From Planococcus maritimus (lineage in GTDB: Bacteria; Bacillota; Bacilli; Bacillales_A; Planococcaceae), in contig NZ_LTZG01000021.1 of assembly GCF_001592825.1 (NCBI RefSeq), positions 1 to 64,000 on the forward strand: DNA of 64,000 bases, read 5' to 3'. Numbering within the stretch: the stretch's first letter is position 1; the number at the start of each line of letters is the position of its first letter. A program made the position numbers and the translations under genes. The notes under the pieces were generated by a model, which was not told the origin of the DNA, did not search any database, and worked only from the letters and a program-made list of their open reading frames with translations. This document shows, piece by piece, positions 1 to 7,019 of the stretch.

Positions 1-55
1 AATCCACCATCTGTTGCTTGAATTCACGCGAAAAAGCGCGACGTTCTTGAGACAT
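1..55 (-). CDS. IS3-family transposase OrfA, N-terminal fragment
   Basis: The first 18 codons of a leftward-reading gene run off the window edge. They start MSQERRAFSREFKQQM, the usual opening of the small HTH protein (OrfA) of IS3-family elements of the IS150 type. An AAAGGAG ribosome binding site lies 8 bases before the ATG at 53-55. OrfA supplies DNA binding and is normally joined to the OrfB integrase by frameshifting; neither can be judged here because the rest lies outside the window. The assignment rests on a short peptide but the match in position and style is good. Confidence 0.75.
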   Translation of the reverse strand, partial: MSQERRAFSREFKQQMVD

Positions 56-135
56 GATAAGGACTCCTTTTCGGGGGTTGATGTGGTACTAGCTTACGCG
101 CCCTTAATTTTTCTGTCCAACAAAGTGTAGACTAT
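1..135 (-). mobile_element. End of an IS3/IS150-like insertion sequence
   Basis: Upstream of the OrfA start lies about 80 bases of non-coding DNA ending near an TTTGTTGGAC motif (minus strand, 115-124), which resembles the terminal repeat of IS150-type elements. The exact outer end and any target duplication cannot be fixed, since the other end is not in the window; 135 is an estimate. Confidence 0.5.
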
Positions 136-424
136 CTATATTGCGTCGGCTCGCCCGTGGGCGCGGTTCGGCTTTTAGAGTTCTTTGAATGGTATGTGCG
201 ATGATGTGTCTTTTTCGATTGTATTCATCCACTGGTGGATATTGCTTAGTTGGACTTGCGAGGAAGTACCATTGTTAGTTGTCTTCATCCGGTTTGGAGA
301 CGCTTAATTGAACTTGATAGATACAAAGATGCTCAGTATCTATTCAATTTATATATTCTAAGCTGTCCAAAACTGCTCATGCTAATTACAACGGCAGAAG
401 AATTTCAATTCTACACTTCACTTA

Positions 425-759
425 GAGATGGAGCGGAAAGGGGCGACTCCGGGAGGATCAACGAGACAATTGAGACCCTGCAAGCGAATGCGCGAAAGGC
501 AGTGAGCGGATTCGTTTGCGAAGCGCGAACAACGTGAGAGTTGAGCAGACGGGGGTTTGCGCAGCGATCGAAGCGGCTCAATGAATGAATGAATGAGCGA
601 GTTGAACCGAGTCCATTCATTTGCGACGCATCTGCATGCAGATGTGGGAGCACAAGGGTTTAGCCCTGTACCCGGGCAGCTGAAAGCGCGACGTCCTGTC
701 GCATCAGCTGCATGACCTGCGTCCTGCAGGCCTAAAGCGTCCCCTTGCAGCGCAATCTC
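425..759 (+). repeat. Intergenic repeat element with imperfect inverted ends
   Basis: The left end (GAGATGGAGCGGAAAGGGG, from 425) and the right end (read in reverse from 759) are imperfect inverted repeats. The interior has the GCGACTCC...GAGAC...GAGACCC wording of a repeat family common between genes in Bacillaceae and Planococcaceae. A short TGAA microsatellite (about four units) sits near 580-596. A second, shorter member in the opposite orientation lies at 21990-22095. The stretch 136-424 before it shows no gene I recognise. Confidence 0.6.
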
Positions 760-778
760 CAGAACATTTCTATATACA

Positions 779-827
779 AACAACTGCCCCCAAAAACCAT
801 ATTGAATGATTTTCGAGGGCAGTTGTT
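779..827 (-). terminator. Inverted repeat after the M20 peptidase gene
   Basis: Perfect 11-bp arms AACAACTGCCC (779-789) and GGGCAGTTGTT (817-827) enclose a 27-base loop just past the peptidase stop codon. The T-run on the minus strand is weak (TTGTTTGTATAT), so this is a probable rather than strong terminator; it could also act on the plus strand. Confidence 0.55.
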
Positions 828-836
828 ATAATTTGA

Positions 837-1955
837 TTAACGTGTTGCTGCTTCTTTGACGATTTCGACCAGTAGCTCAGTTAGTTTCTCAAGTTCTAGC
901 ACCGGCATGCGTTCGTTTGTTGTGTGGATTTCTTCATAGCCGACACATAGATTGACCGTCGGGACGCCATGGCCGTTGATGATATTGGCATCACTGCCGC
1001 CTCCGCTTGTGAGGACAGGTGACGGGCGCCCGATGCGCTCGGCTGCAGTTTTTGCAATATCGACGACAGGATCCATTTCGTCAAAACGGAAACCAGGATA
1101 CATAAGCTGAACGTCTGTCTCTGCACGTCCGCCCATTTCCTTGGCCACTTCTTCGAATACCGATTCCATGTGCGCGGTTTGATCGGCTAATTTGTCCTCG
1201 CTAATCGAGCGGGCTTCTGATAAGATATGGACTTCGTCGCAAACGATATTGGTTGCTTTGCCGCCTTCAAAACGCCCGATGTTGGCAGTGGTCTCGTCGT
1301 CGATACGGCCAAGCTTCATGCGCGCTATCGCTTTTGAAGCGATGGTGATGGCAGAGACGCCTTTTTCTGGTGCCACGCCGGCATGGGCTGTCTTGCCGTA
1401 AATGGTGGTCCATAGTTTTGCTTGGTTCGGAGCGGACGTTACAATGCCGCCGACCTCTCCGTCGCTGTCGACCGCATAGCCGAACTTCGCTTTTAAGAGA
1501 GATGCGTCAAATTCTTTCGCTCCGACCAAACCACTTTCTTCGCCGGCAGTGATCAAGAATTGGATATCTCCATGCTCGACGTTTTCTTCTGACAAGTGGC
1601 GCGCAAGTTCCAGTAGCGCTGCAACTCCCGCTTTGTCATCAGCGCCGAGGATGGTTGTGCCATCTGAATAAACATAGCCGGCGCGGACTTCCGGCTTGAT
1701 GCCTTTGCCTGGAACGACAGTGTCCATATGTACGGTGAAGTAGATTGCCGGCGCGTCTTTTTTGGTGCCTTCAAGTGTTGCCACTAGATTTCCAGCCCCG
1801 TGCCCTGTCCGTTGTTTGGAATCATCTTCGACAACACTGAAGCCCAACGCTTCTAGTTTATTCGTCAATACTTCCGCAATAGCGGCTTCTTCTTTTGTTT
1901 CGGAGTCGATTTGCACAAGCTCCAAAAATTCTTCCAATAAGCGATCGGTTTTCAT
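837..1955 (-). CDS. yqjE: M20-family tripeptidase-like peptidase (YqjE type)
   Basis: This 372-residue protein matches the M20 zinc peptidase family related to peptidase T, which removes N-terminal residues from short peptides in the cytoplasm. Visible metal-site motifs are VHMDTV (His76, Asp78), GADDKAG (Asp106/107) and GEESG (Glu139/140), followed by the lid domain with KTAHAGV near residue 190. Its length is close to the 371 residues of B. subtilis YqjE, and the neighbours are those of the yqj region. GAGGAG lies 8 bases before the ATG. The true substrate is not known; peptide or N-acyl amino acid hydrolysis is inferred from the family. Confidence 0.85.
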   Translation of the reverse strand: MKTDRLLEEFLELVQIDSETKEEAAIAEVLTNKLEALGFSVVEDDSKQRTGHGAGNLVATLEGTKKDAPAIYFTVHMDTVVPGKGIKPEVRAGYVYSDGTTILGADDKAGVAALLELARHLSEENVEHGDIQFLITAGEESGLVGAKEFDASLLKAKFGYAVDSDGEVGGIVTSAPNQAKLWTTIYGKTAHAGVAPEKGVSAITIASKAIARMKLGRIDDETTANIGRFEGGKATNIVCDEVHILSEARSISEDKLADQTAHMESVFEEVAKEMGGRAETDVQLMYPGFRFDEMDPVVDIAKTAAERIGRPSPVLTSGGGSDANIINGHGVPTVNLCVGYEEIHTTNERMPVLELEKLTELLVEIVKEAATR

Positions 1956-2032
1956 TCGAAAAACTCCTCTTCTAATGCATTTATTCCAATTTCCATTATA
2001 GCCTTAGCACGTGTCGACTTCATGTAAAACGC

Positions 2033-2065
2033 ATCAATCTCTCCCTTTAATAGGAAGAGATTGAT
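2033..2065 (-). terminator. Inverted repeat between carboxyltransferase and peptidase genes
   Basis: Perfect 10-bp arms ATCAATCTCT (2033-2042) and AGAGATTGAT (2056-2065) lie 11 bases past the carboxyltransferase stop. The following minus-strand sequence has only TTTT, so termination would be weak. Confidence 0.45.
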
Positions 2066-2076
2066 CAAGAAATATT

Positions 2077-3618
2077 TTATAGGGGCATATTGCCATGTTT
2101 TTTCTTCGGCCGTTCGTCTTTCTTATTGCGCATCATCTCAAGCGCCTGAATCAATTTAATGCGTGTTTCACGCGGGTCGATGACATCATCGACCATGCCG
2201 CGCGAAGCCGCGACGTACGGGTTCGCGAATTTTTCGCGGTATTCTTCAATTTTCGCTGCACGCGTCGCTTCAGGATCGTCGCTTGCAGCGATTTCGCGTG
2301 CGAAAATGATATTTGCTGCACCGTTCGGGCCCATGACGGCGATTTCGGCATTTGGCCAAGAGAACACCAGATCCGCACCGATCGATTTCGAGTTAAGCGC
2401 CACGTAAGCGCCACCGTATGCTTTTCGCAAGATGACGGTCATTTTCGGAACGGTTGCTTCCGAATAAGCATACAAGATTTTCGCTCCGTGGCGAATAATC
2501 CCGCCGTGCTCTTGCTTGATGCCCGGGAAGAACCCAGTGACATCTTCAAAGGTAATGAGCGGGATATTGAAGCTGTCGCAGAAGCGGATGAAACGCGCCG
2601 CTTTATCGGAAGAATCAATATCGAGGCCACCCGCCATCACTTTCGGCTGGTTGCACACGAGCCCGACGGTTTCACCTTTAATGCGAGCAAGCCCAACGAC
2701 GATATTGCGCGCGAATTCCGGTTGCACTTCCATAAAGCTGTCTTTGTCGACAACTTGTTCGACGACTTTTCGGACGTCGTATGGGCGGATTGCTTCGTAA
2801 GGGACGACATCCGCTAAATTCGGGCGGTAATCATCTTCCGTGTCGACTTCGAGGCGCGGCGGCATTTCCTGGTTGTTCTGCGGTAAATAGCTGACCAACT
2901 GACGCACCATTTCCAATACCTCTTGTTCTGAACCTGAACGGAAATGGGCGTTTCCGCTGATAGCGGTATGTACACGTGACCCTCCGAGATCCTCAGAGGA
3001 AATTTTTTCTCCTGTAACTGTTTCGATGACTTTCGGTCCAGTGATGAACATCTGGCTCGTCTTATCGACCATGAAAACGAAATCCGTAATGGCTGGCGAA
3101 TAGACTGCGCCGCCTGCAGATGGCCCCATAATGACGGATATTTGTGGAATCACACCGGAATAAATGGAATTGCGGTAGAAAATATGGCCGTAGCCATCCA
3201 GCGATAAGACGCCTTCTTGGATACGTGCACCGCCGGAATCGTTCAAGCCGATAAACGGAGCGCCGTTTTTAGCCGCCATGTCCATAACATTGGCTATTTT
3301 TTTTGCATGCATTTCACCTAAGGCACCGCCAAAAACGGTGAAATCTTGTGAGAACAAATAAATCGGCCGACCGTTGACCTTGCCATAGCCGGTCACGACA
3401 CCTTCTCCTGGACCTTTGCCCATGCCGAAGTCCGTCGTACGATGCTCAACAAACGGGCTCAACTCGACAAAGCTGCCTTCATCGACCAATAAATCAATGC
3501 GTTCGCGTGCTGTCAGTTTACCTTTTTCATGTTGCTTATCGATGCGGGCTTCGCCGCCCCCTAGTTCGATTTCTCTTTTTCTGTCATACAACTCGTTGAT
3601 GCGTTCATAAATGTCCAT
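2077..3618 (-). CDS. yqjD: Acyl-CoA carboxylase carboxyltransferase subunit (propionyl/methylmalonyl-CoA type)
   Basis: The 513-residue protein has the full carboxyltransferase fold of propionyl-CoA carboxylase beta and methylmalonyl-CoA decarboxylase alpha chains. Motifs include the oxyanion-hole regions NDSGGARIQEGV (about 147-158) and MGPSAGGAVYSPA, and a second domain with GFFPG and AYGGAY. It would move carboxybiotin CO2 to propionyl-CoA, giving methylmalonyl-CoA. The epimerase gene lies 15 bp upstream in the same direction and the mutase genes are close by, which supports that role. No dedicated biotin carboxylase or biotin carrier lies beside it; the accB/accC pair is 30 kb away. GGAGGAG precedes the ATG. 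Decarboxylase use cannot be excluded. Confidence 0.85.
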   Translation of the reverse strand: MDIYERINELYDRKREIELGGGEARIDKQHEKGKLTARERIDLLVDEGSFVELSPFVEHRTTDFGMGKGPGEGVVTGYGKVNGRPIYLFSQDFTVFGGALGEMHAKKIANVMDMAAKNGAPFIGLNDSGGARIQEGVLSLDGYGHIFYRNSIYSGVIPQISVIMGPSAGGAVYSPAITDFVFMVDKTSQMFITGPKVIETVTGEKISSEDLGGSRVHTAISGNAHFRSGSEQEVLEMVRQLVSYLPQNNQEMPPRLEVDTEDDYRPNLADVVPYEAIRPYDVRKVVEQVVDKDSFMEVQPEFARNIVVGLARIKGETVGLVCNQPKVMAGGLDIDSSDKAARFIRFCDSFNIPLITFEDVTGFFPGIKQEHGGIIRHGAKILYAYSEATVPKMTVILRKAYGGAYVALNSKSIGADLVFSWPNAEIAVMGPNGAANIIFAREIAASDDPEATRAAKIEEYREKFANPYVAASRGMVDDVIDPRETRIKLIQALEMMRNKKDERPKKKHGNMPL

Positions 3619-3633
3619 TTCCCCACTCCTCCG

Positions 3634-4032
3634 TCACTTCTTTTCACAAAGTTCGTACAAGACACCGTTTGACGATTTCGGGTGTAAAAAGGCAACCATT
3701 GCCCCGCCCGCTCCCGGTTTTGGCTCTTCATTTAATAATTTGACACCGTTTTCACGAAGTTCCGCCATGCGTTCTTCGATGCCGTCGACACCGAATGCGA
3801 TATGATGAATGCCTTCGCCTTTTTTCTCGATGAATTTATGGATCGGGCTGTCTTCGCTCATTGGTTCTAGCAGTTCCAATTTAATGTTGCCGGCATCGAT
3901 GAATGCCACTTTCACTTTTTGCCCTTCCACTTCTTCGATTTTCATCAACGGACACCCCAGTGTCTCTGTGTAATAAGGCAGGACCTGCTCTAAATCTTTG
4001 ACTGCGATTCCGATATGATCGACTTTCTTCAT
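3634..4032 (-). CDS. mce: Methylmalonyl-CoA epimerase
   Basis: A 132-residue vicinal-oxygen-chelate protein of two beta-alpha-beta-beta-beta modules. Likely metal ligands are His6 (DHIGIAV), Glu53, His77 (IHHIAFGV) and the Glu near the C-terminus (YELCEKK). It interconverts (S)- and (R)-methylmalonyl-CoA, linking the carboxylase product to the mutase substrate. The gene is first in a two-gene unit with the carboxyltransferase, 15 bp apart. The length is typical for the family. Other VOC enzymes look similar, but the context makes the epimerase call secure. Confidence 0.9.
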   Translation of the reverse strand: MKKVDHIGIAVKDLEQVLPYYTETLGCPLMKIEEVEGQKVKVAFIDAGNIKLELLEPMSEDSPIHKFIEKKGEGIHHIAFGVDGIEERMAELRENGVKLLNEEPKPGAGGAMVAFLHPKSSNGVLYELCEKK

Positions 4033-4130
4033 CCTTATTCACTTCCTTTTTTGGCTTCCTCTTCATTGTACCCATTCAAGCTCAAAAACTCTAGTTGTTA
4101 TGGAATATTAAGAAAATGGCGTGACTGGCA

Positions 4131-4157
4131 GTTTAAAATCCGGCCCATATGTGGTAT
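4131..4157 (+). promoter_or_regulatory. Sigma-B-like promoter before the Prli42 gene
   Basis: GTTTAA (4131-4136), 15 bases, then TGGTAT (4152-4157) is close to the sigma-B consensus GTTTAA-N12-15-GGGTAT. The same DNA can be read as a sigma-A site, TTTAAA (4132-4137), 17 bases, TATGAT (4155-4160). Both readings place the start site about 30 bases before the ribosome binding site. Confidence 0.5.
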
Positions 4158-4197
4158 GATTCTCTCAAAGTACAGGAGTAAAGGAGCTATGCTATCC

Positions 4198-4293
4198 ATG
4201 AGAAACCAAGCTTTCCGTAAAGTCATTGTCTACGCAATGGTCGGATTGATGCTGCTGTCGAGCCTGATGATGGGCTTAAGCTTCGTCATTTAA
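4198..4293 (+). CDS. prli42: Prli42-like stressosome-associated membrane peptide
   Basis: This 31-residue ORF reads MRNQAFRKVIVYAMVGLM and continues as a single hydrophobic helix ending GLSFVI. Size, basic N-terminus, VYAM segment and lone transmembrane helix match Prli42, the miniprotein that anchors the RsbR/RsbS/RsbT stressosome to the membrane in Listeria. ATG 4198 is preferred over ATG 4189 because AAAGGAG (4180-4186) is 11 bases from the former and only 2 from the latter. It is one of few plus-strand genes here and has its own promoter and terminator. Function is by family; no stressosome genes are in the window. Confidence 0.75.
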   Translation: MRNQAFRKVIVYAMVGLMLLSSLMMGLSFVI

Positions 4294-4304
4294 TATGAAC
4301 GTGC

Positions 4305-4353
4305 AAAAGGTCATTTACAACGCTTGCAATATGCGTTTGGATGCCCTTTTTTT
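4305..4353 (+). terminator. Terminator of the Prli42 gene
   Basis: Imperfect arms 4305-4323 and 4333-4350 form a long hairpin ending in a run of seven T (4347-4353), 11 bases past the stop codon. Confidence 0.75.
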
Positions 4354-4361
4354 CTGCTCAA

Positions 4362-4396
4362 AAAGAGACCCGAGAGTTATGCTCTCGGGTCTCTTT
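4362..4396 (-). terminator. Strong bidirectional hairpin after yqjA
   Basis: A perfect 15-bp stem (AAAGAGACCCGAGAG, 4362-4376, with 4382-4396) and 5-base loop lies 3 bases past the yqjA stop, followed by TTTTT on the minus strand. It separates yqjA from the convergent Prli42 gene. Confidence 0.9.
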
Positions 4397-4399
4397 CAA

Positions 4400-5392
4400 T
4401 TACACAGCACTTGGGTTTAGCCCTTTTTTATTGTGGAAGCCTTTATAGCTTTGCTTGATTTCTAAATACGTCTCCATTTCCTGGATAATCGCATTTAAGT
4501 CGGCCATCGCCAGAAACTTTTCGTGTGTATCGGGAAGTGGCATCGCAGCGAAATTCGCCTTTAGCCGCTCCAATTTGCTGATATACTGATCGGCGGTATT
4601 TCCAGAATGCACATGTTCCGATAAATCCTCTAGAAAGTCGGCGACAAGCTCTGTCTGCCCCACAATCACCGGCAGAGCGGTGATTTTCGGCAGGATGCGT
4701 TCGATGATTTGAAGCTGCTGCTCTCGCATATCGAAATAATGGTAATACTTATTTTCGTGACGCAACAAATGGTTCTCGACGTCCTGATAGGCGAGCGCCT
4801 TAGCTTTATCGATTAGTTTTTCCGATTCCATCAATTCCTTGCCGGTCCAACCAGATTCGCCGTGGCGGAGGAAAATGGTCGTTTCCCGAAAAATGGTCGA
4901 GTATAGCCTTTCGACCTCTTCTCTATAACGATCAAGTTTTTTCTCGATGCTCGGCATGTACATGTTAACGATCAAAGCGGTCCCAAAACCGATCAGCATC
5001 AACAGCAATTCATTAAGAAATAAATCCATGGTCAAATTTTTCGCATCATATAGATGCATCAAAATAACTGCACTGGATATAAAACCATCCGAAAAGCCGA
5101 GGCTCACGAGCACTGGAATGAACAGCAAGATCATAATGCCGAGCACAACCGGATTATAGCTGCCTAGTTCGAAAAAAACCAAAGCAAACACAACCGCGAT
5201 CATGCTTGCGACAAAACGGGAAAATGCCGCACGAACCGACTTCTTTTTCGTCGGCTGGATGCATAAGATGGTCAAAATACCGGCCGAGACGTAGTATTCG
5301 AGCCCGATCATCTGCGCTAAATAGATGGCAATCGCAGCTCCTAATGCAGTTTTCATGGTCCGGTAGCCAATACGGTATGGTTTCAGTTTCAT
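4400..5392 (-). CDS. yqjA: FUSC/aromatic acid exporter-like membrane protein (YqjA)
   Basis: A 330-residue protein with an N-terminal membrane half (hydrophobic stretches at about 14-34, 36-47, 59-77, 79-97, 100-113 and 124-145) and a soluble, charged, alpha-helical C-terminal half (about 150-320). This is the layout of the DUF939/aromatic acid exporter branch related to FUSC proteins; B. subtilis YqjA sits in the same position. The transported compound is not known. The gene appears to be a single-gene unit, bounded by its own terminator downstream and the bacilliredoxin terminator upstream. Confidence 0.8.
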   Translation of the reverse strand: MKLKPYRIGYRTMKTALGAAIAIYLAQMIGLEYYVSAGILTILCIQPTKKKSVRAAFSRFVASMIAVVFALVFFELGSYNPVVLGIMILLFIPVLVSLGFSDGFISSAVILMHLYDAKNLTMDLFLNELLLMLIGFGTALIVNMYMPSIEKKLDRYREEVERLYSTIFRETTIFLRHGESGWTGKELMESEKLIDKAKALAYQDVENHLLRHENKYYHYFDMREQQLQIIERILPKITALPVIVGQTELVADFLEDLSEHVHSGNTADQYISKLERLKANFAAMPLPDTHEKFLAMADLNAIIQEMETYLEIKQSYKGFHNKKGLNPSAV

Positions 5393-5413
5393 AGGCCTCT
5401 CTCCTCAACATGC

Positions 5414-5443
5414 AAAAATGCCCCCGACAACGGGGGCATTTTT
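5414..5443 (-). terminator. Terminator of the bacilliredoxin gene
   Basis: A perfect 13-bp stem (AAAAATGCCCCCG, 5414-5426, with 5431-5443) and an ACAA loop lies directly after the stop codon, with A/T tails on both sides. Confidence 0.9.
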
Positions 5444-5445
5444 TC

Positions 5446-5886
5446 TTACATTTCTTCGCAATGCTCTTCGAAAATGGATTGGATATGTGTAATGACCGAC
5501 ATCGGATCGTGCCCTTCGATTTCGTGGCGGCCGATTTCATCCACTAATTTGCCATCTTTCAAGAAAGCAAATGATGGGGATGAAGGCAAATGGTCATCGC
5601 CGAACAACTCGCGCGCTTGTGCTGTTGCTTCTTGATCTTGTCCGGCAAACACTGTAAACAAGTGATCTGGACGTTTGTCGTAATGGACCGAGTGAAGAGC
5701 TGCTGGTCGTGCAATCCCGCCTGCACAGCCGCAAACCGAGTTGATCATCACAAGGCTTGTGCCAGGTTTAGCGAATGCTGCTTGCACATCTTCAGCTGTT
5801 TCAAGCTGTGTATAGCCACCATTTGTTAGTTCTTGGCGGGCTTGTGTAACAATATCATTCATTAAAAAATTAAAATCCATGCTCAT
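5446..5886 (-). CDS. brxB: Bacilliredoxin BrxB (YqiW/YphP family)
   Basis: A 146-residue thioredoxin-like protein of the DUF1094 family with the CGC active motif (NSVCGCAGG, Cys near 52 and 54) in place of CxxC. Bacilliredoxins remove bacillithiol from mixed disulfides on cytoplasmic proteins. The start at 5886 is chosen because AAGGAG is 8 bases upstream; an in-frame GTG 9 bases earlier lies too close to that site. It is a single-gene unit between a strong terminator and meaB, matching the place of yqiW in B. subtilis. Confidence 0.9.
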   Translation of the reverse strand: MSMDFNFLMNDIVTQARQELTNGGYTQLETAEDVQAAFAKPGTSLVMINSVCGCAGGIARPAALHSVHYDKRPDHLFTVFAGQDQEATAQARELFGDDHLPSSPSFAFLKDGKLVDEIGRHEIEGHDPMSVITHIQSIFEEHCEEM

Positions 5887-5951
5887 CTGTACCACTCCTT
5901 CATTATTGCTGTTCTTATCATATCAGGACGGCAGCACAGTTGCAAAAATGC

Positions 5952-7019
5952 TTACTTGAACAGTTCGGCTACCGCTTGTGAGACGGTTAACCGATCGTTC
6001 AAAATTCGCTGTTCCATGTCTTTGACTCGCTGTTTGCGCTCTGTATCGCCGTAAAATTGTCCGAGCAATTCATCGGTGATCATTGAATGGAACCAGTCGC
6101 GCGTCTGTTCCTGGCGCCTGGTGTCCCAGTAGCCACTTTCTTTGACAGCTCGTTCGAAGTCCTCGACCATTTCCCAGATTTCTTTCATGCCAGTGCCTTC
6201 AACGGAAGAAACCGCCAATGGGCGCGTCGTCCAGCCTTCAGTTGCCGGTTGGAGGAAATGAAGCATTTGTTGATATTCTCTCACGGTTTTTTTCGCCAGC
6301 GGCAAATTGTCCTGATCCGCTTTGTGGACGATCATGGCATCCGCCAATTCCAAAATGCCTTTTTTCATGCCTTGCAATTCATCTCCTGCTCCGGTCAAGA
6401 CAAGCAACAAGAACATATCGACCATGCCGCGCACCAAGGTCTCGCTTTGTCCGACACCGACCGTTTCGACCAGGATAATATCGTATCCTGCCGCTTCGCA
6501 CAACAGCATTGTTTCGCGGGTCTTTTTATGGACGCCGCCAAGCGTGCCGGCAGTCGGTGATGGTCGGATGAATGCTTTAGGGTTTCGCGCCAGTTCTTCC
6601 ATACGTGTCTTATCGCCGAGTATACTGCCACCGGTACGCGTAGAACTTGGGTCGATCGCAAGCACCGCCACCCGATGGCCGAGCTCTGTCAGCATTGTCC
6701 CAAAAGCTTCGATGAATGTGCTTTTGCCTGCACCCGGCACTCCCGTAATTCCGATGCGGATGCTATTGCCCGTTTTCGGCAGCAGCGCGTTCAGTAATTC
6801 CTGTCCATGCTTTTTATGTTTCTGATTGGTGCTTTCTAATAAGGTGATCGCTTTGCCTAAATGCAAACGCGATCCACTCTCGACGCCACGCGCGAGTTCG
6901 TTTAAATCGAACGGGTCGGCAGCGGGTTTCTTGAATTTTTTTCGCGGCAAAGCCTTCATGCCATCGTGTGCATCCGAAACTCCCGACATGACCTGTCTGG
7001 ATTGCTTCTCGCGGTCCAT
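5952..7019 (-). CDS. meaB: Methylmalonyl-CoA mutase-associated GTPase MeaB
   Basis: A 355-residue G3E-type GTPase. The P-loop GVPGAGKS is at 93-100, the Mg-binding region DPSSTRTGGSILGDKTRM follows at about 128-145, and VETVGVGQSE near 195 is the switch/DxxG-type region. MeaB protects methylmalonyl-CoA mutase and gates loading of adenosylcobalamin. Its ATG overlaps the mutase stop codon by one base, so the two are translated together. Old annotations call this family ArgK, but the neighbour makes the mutase chaperone role clear. Confidence 0.93.
   Translation of the reverse strand: MDREKQSRQVMSGVSDAHDGMKALPRKKFKKPAADPFDLNELARGVESGSRLHLGKAITLLESTNQKHKKHGQELLNALLPKTGNSIRIGITGVPGAGKSTFIEAFGTMLTELGHRVAVLAIDPSSTRTGGSILGDKTRMEELARNPKAFIRPSPTAGTLGGVHKKTRETMLLCEAAGYDIILVETVGVGQSETLVRGMVDMFLLLVLTGAGDELQGMKKGILELADAMIVHKADQDNLPLAKKTVREYQQMLHFLQPATEGWTTRPLAVSSVEGTGMKEIWEMVEDFERAVKESGYWDTRRQEQTRDWFHSMITDELLGQFYGDTERKQRVKDMEQRILNDRLTVSQAVAELFK

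Noticed and set aside
250-537. 95-codon open frame starting with TTG near the left edge
   Set aside because: The second half lies in the intergenic repeat (425-759), no ribosome binding site fits, and the peptide resembles no family I know.
576-600. TGAA tandem repeat as a phase-variable switch
   Set aside because: It is only about four units long and not inside a credible gene or promoter.
2095-2817. 240-codon plus-strand frame opposite the carboxyltransferase gene
   Set aside because: It is a shadow of the minus-strand gene, whose family motifs are complete.
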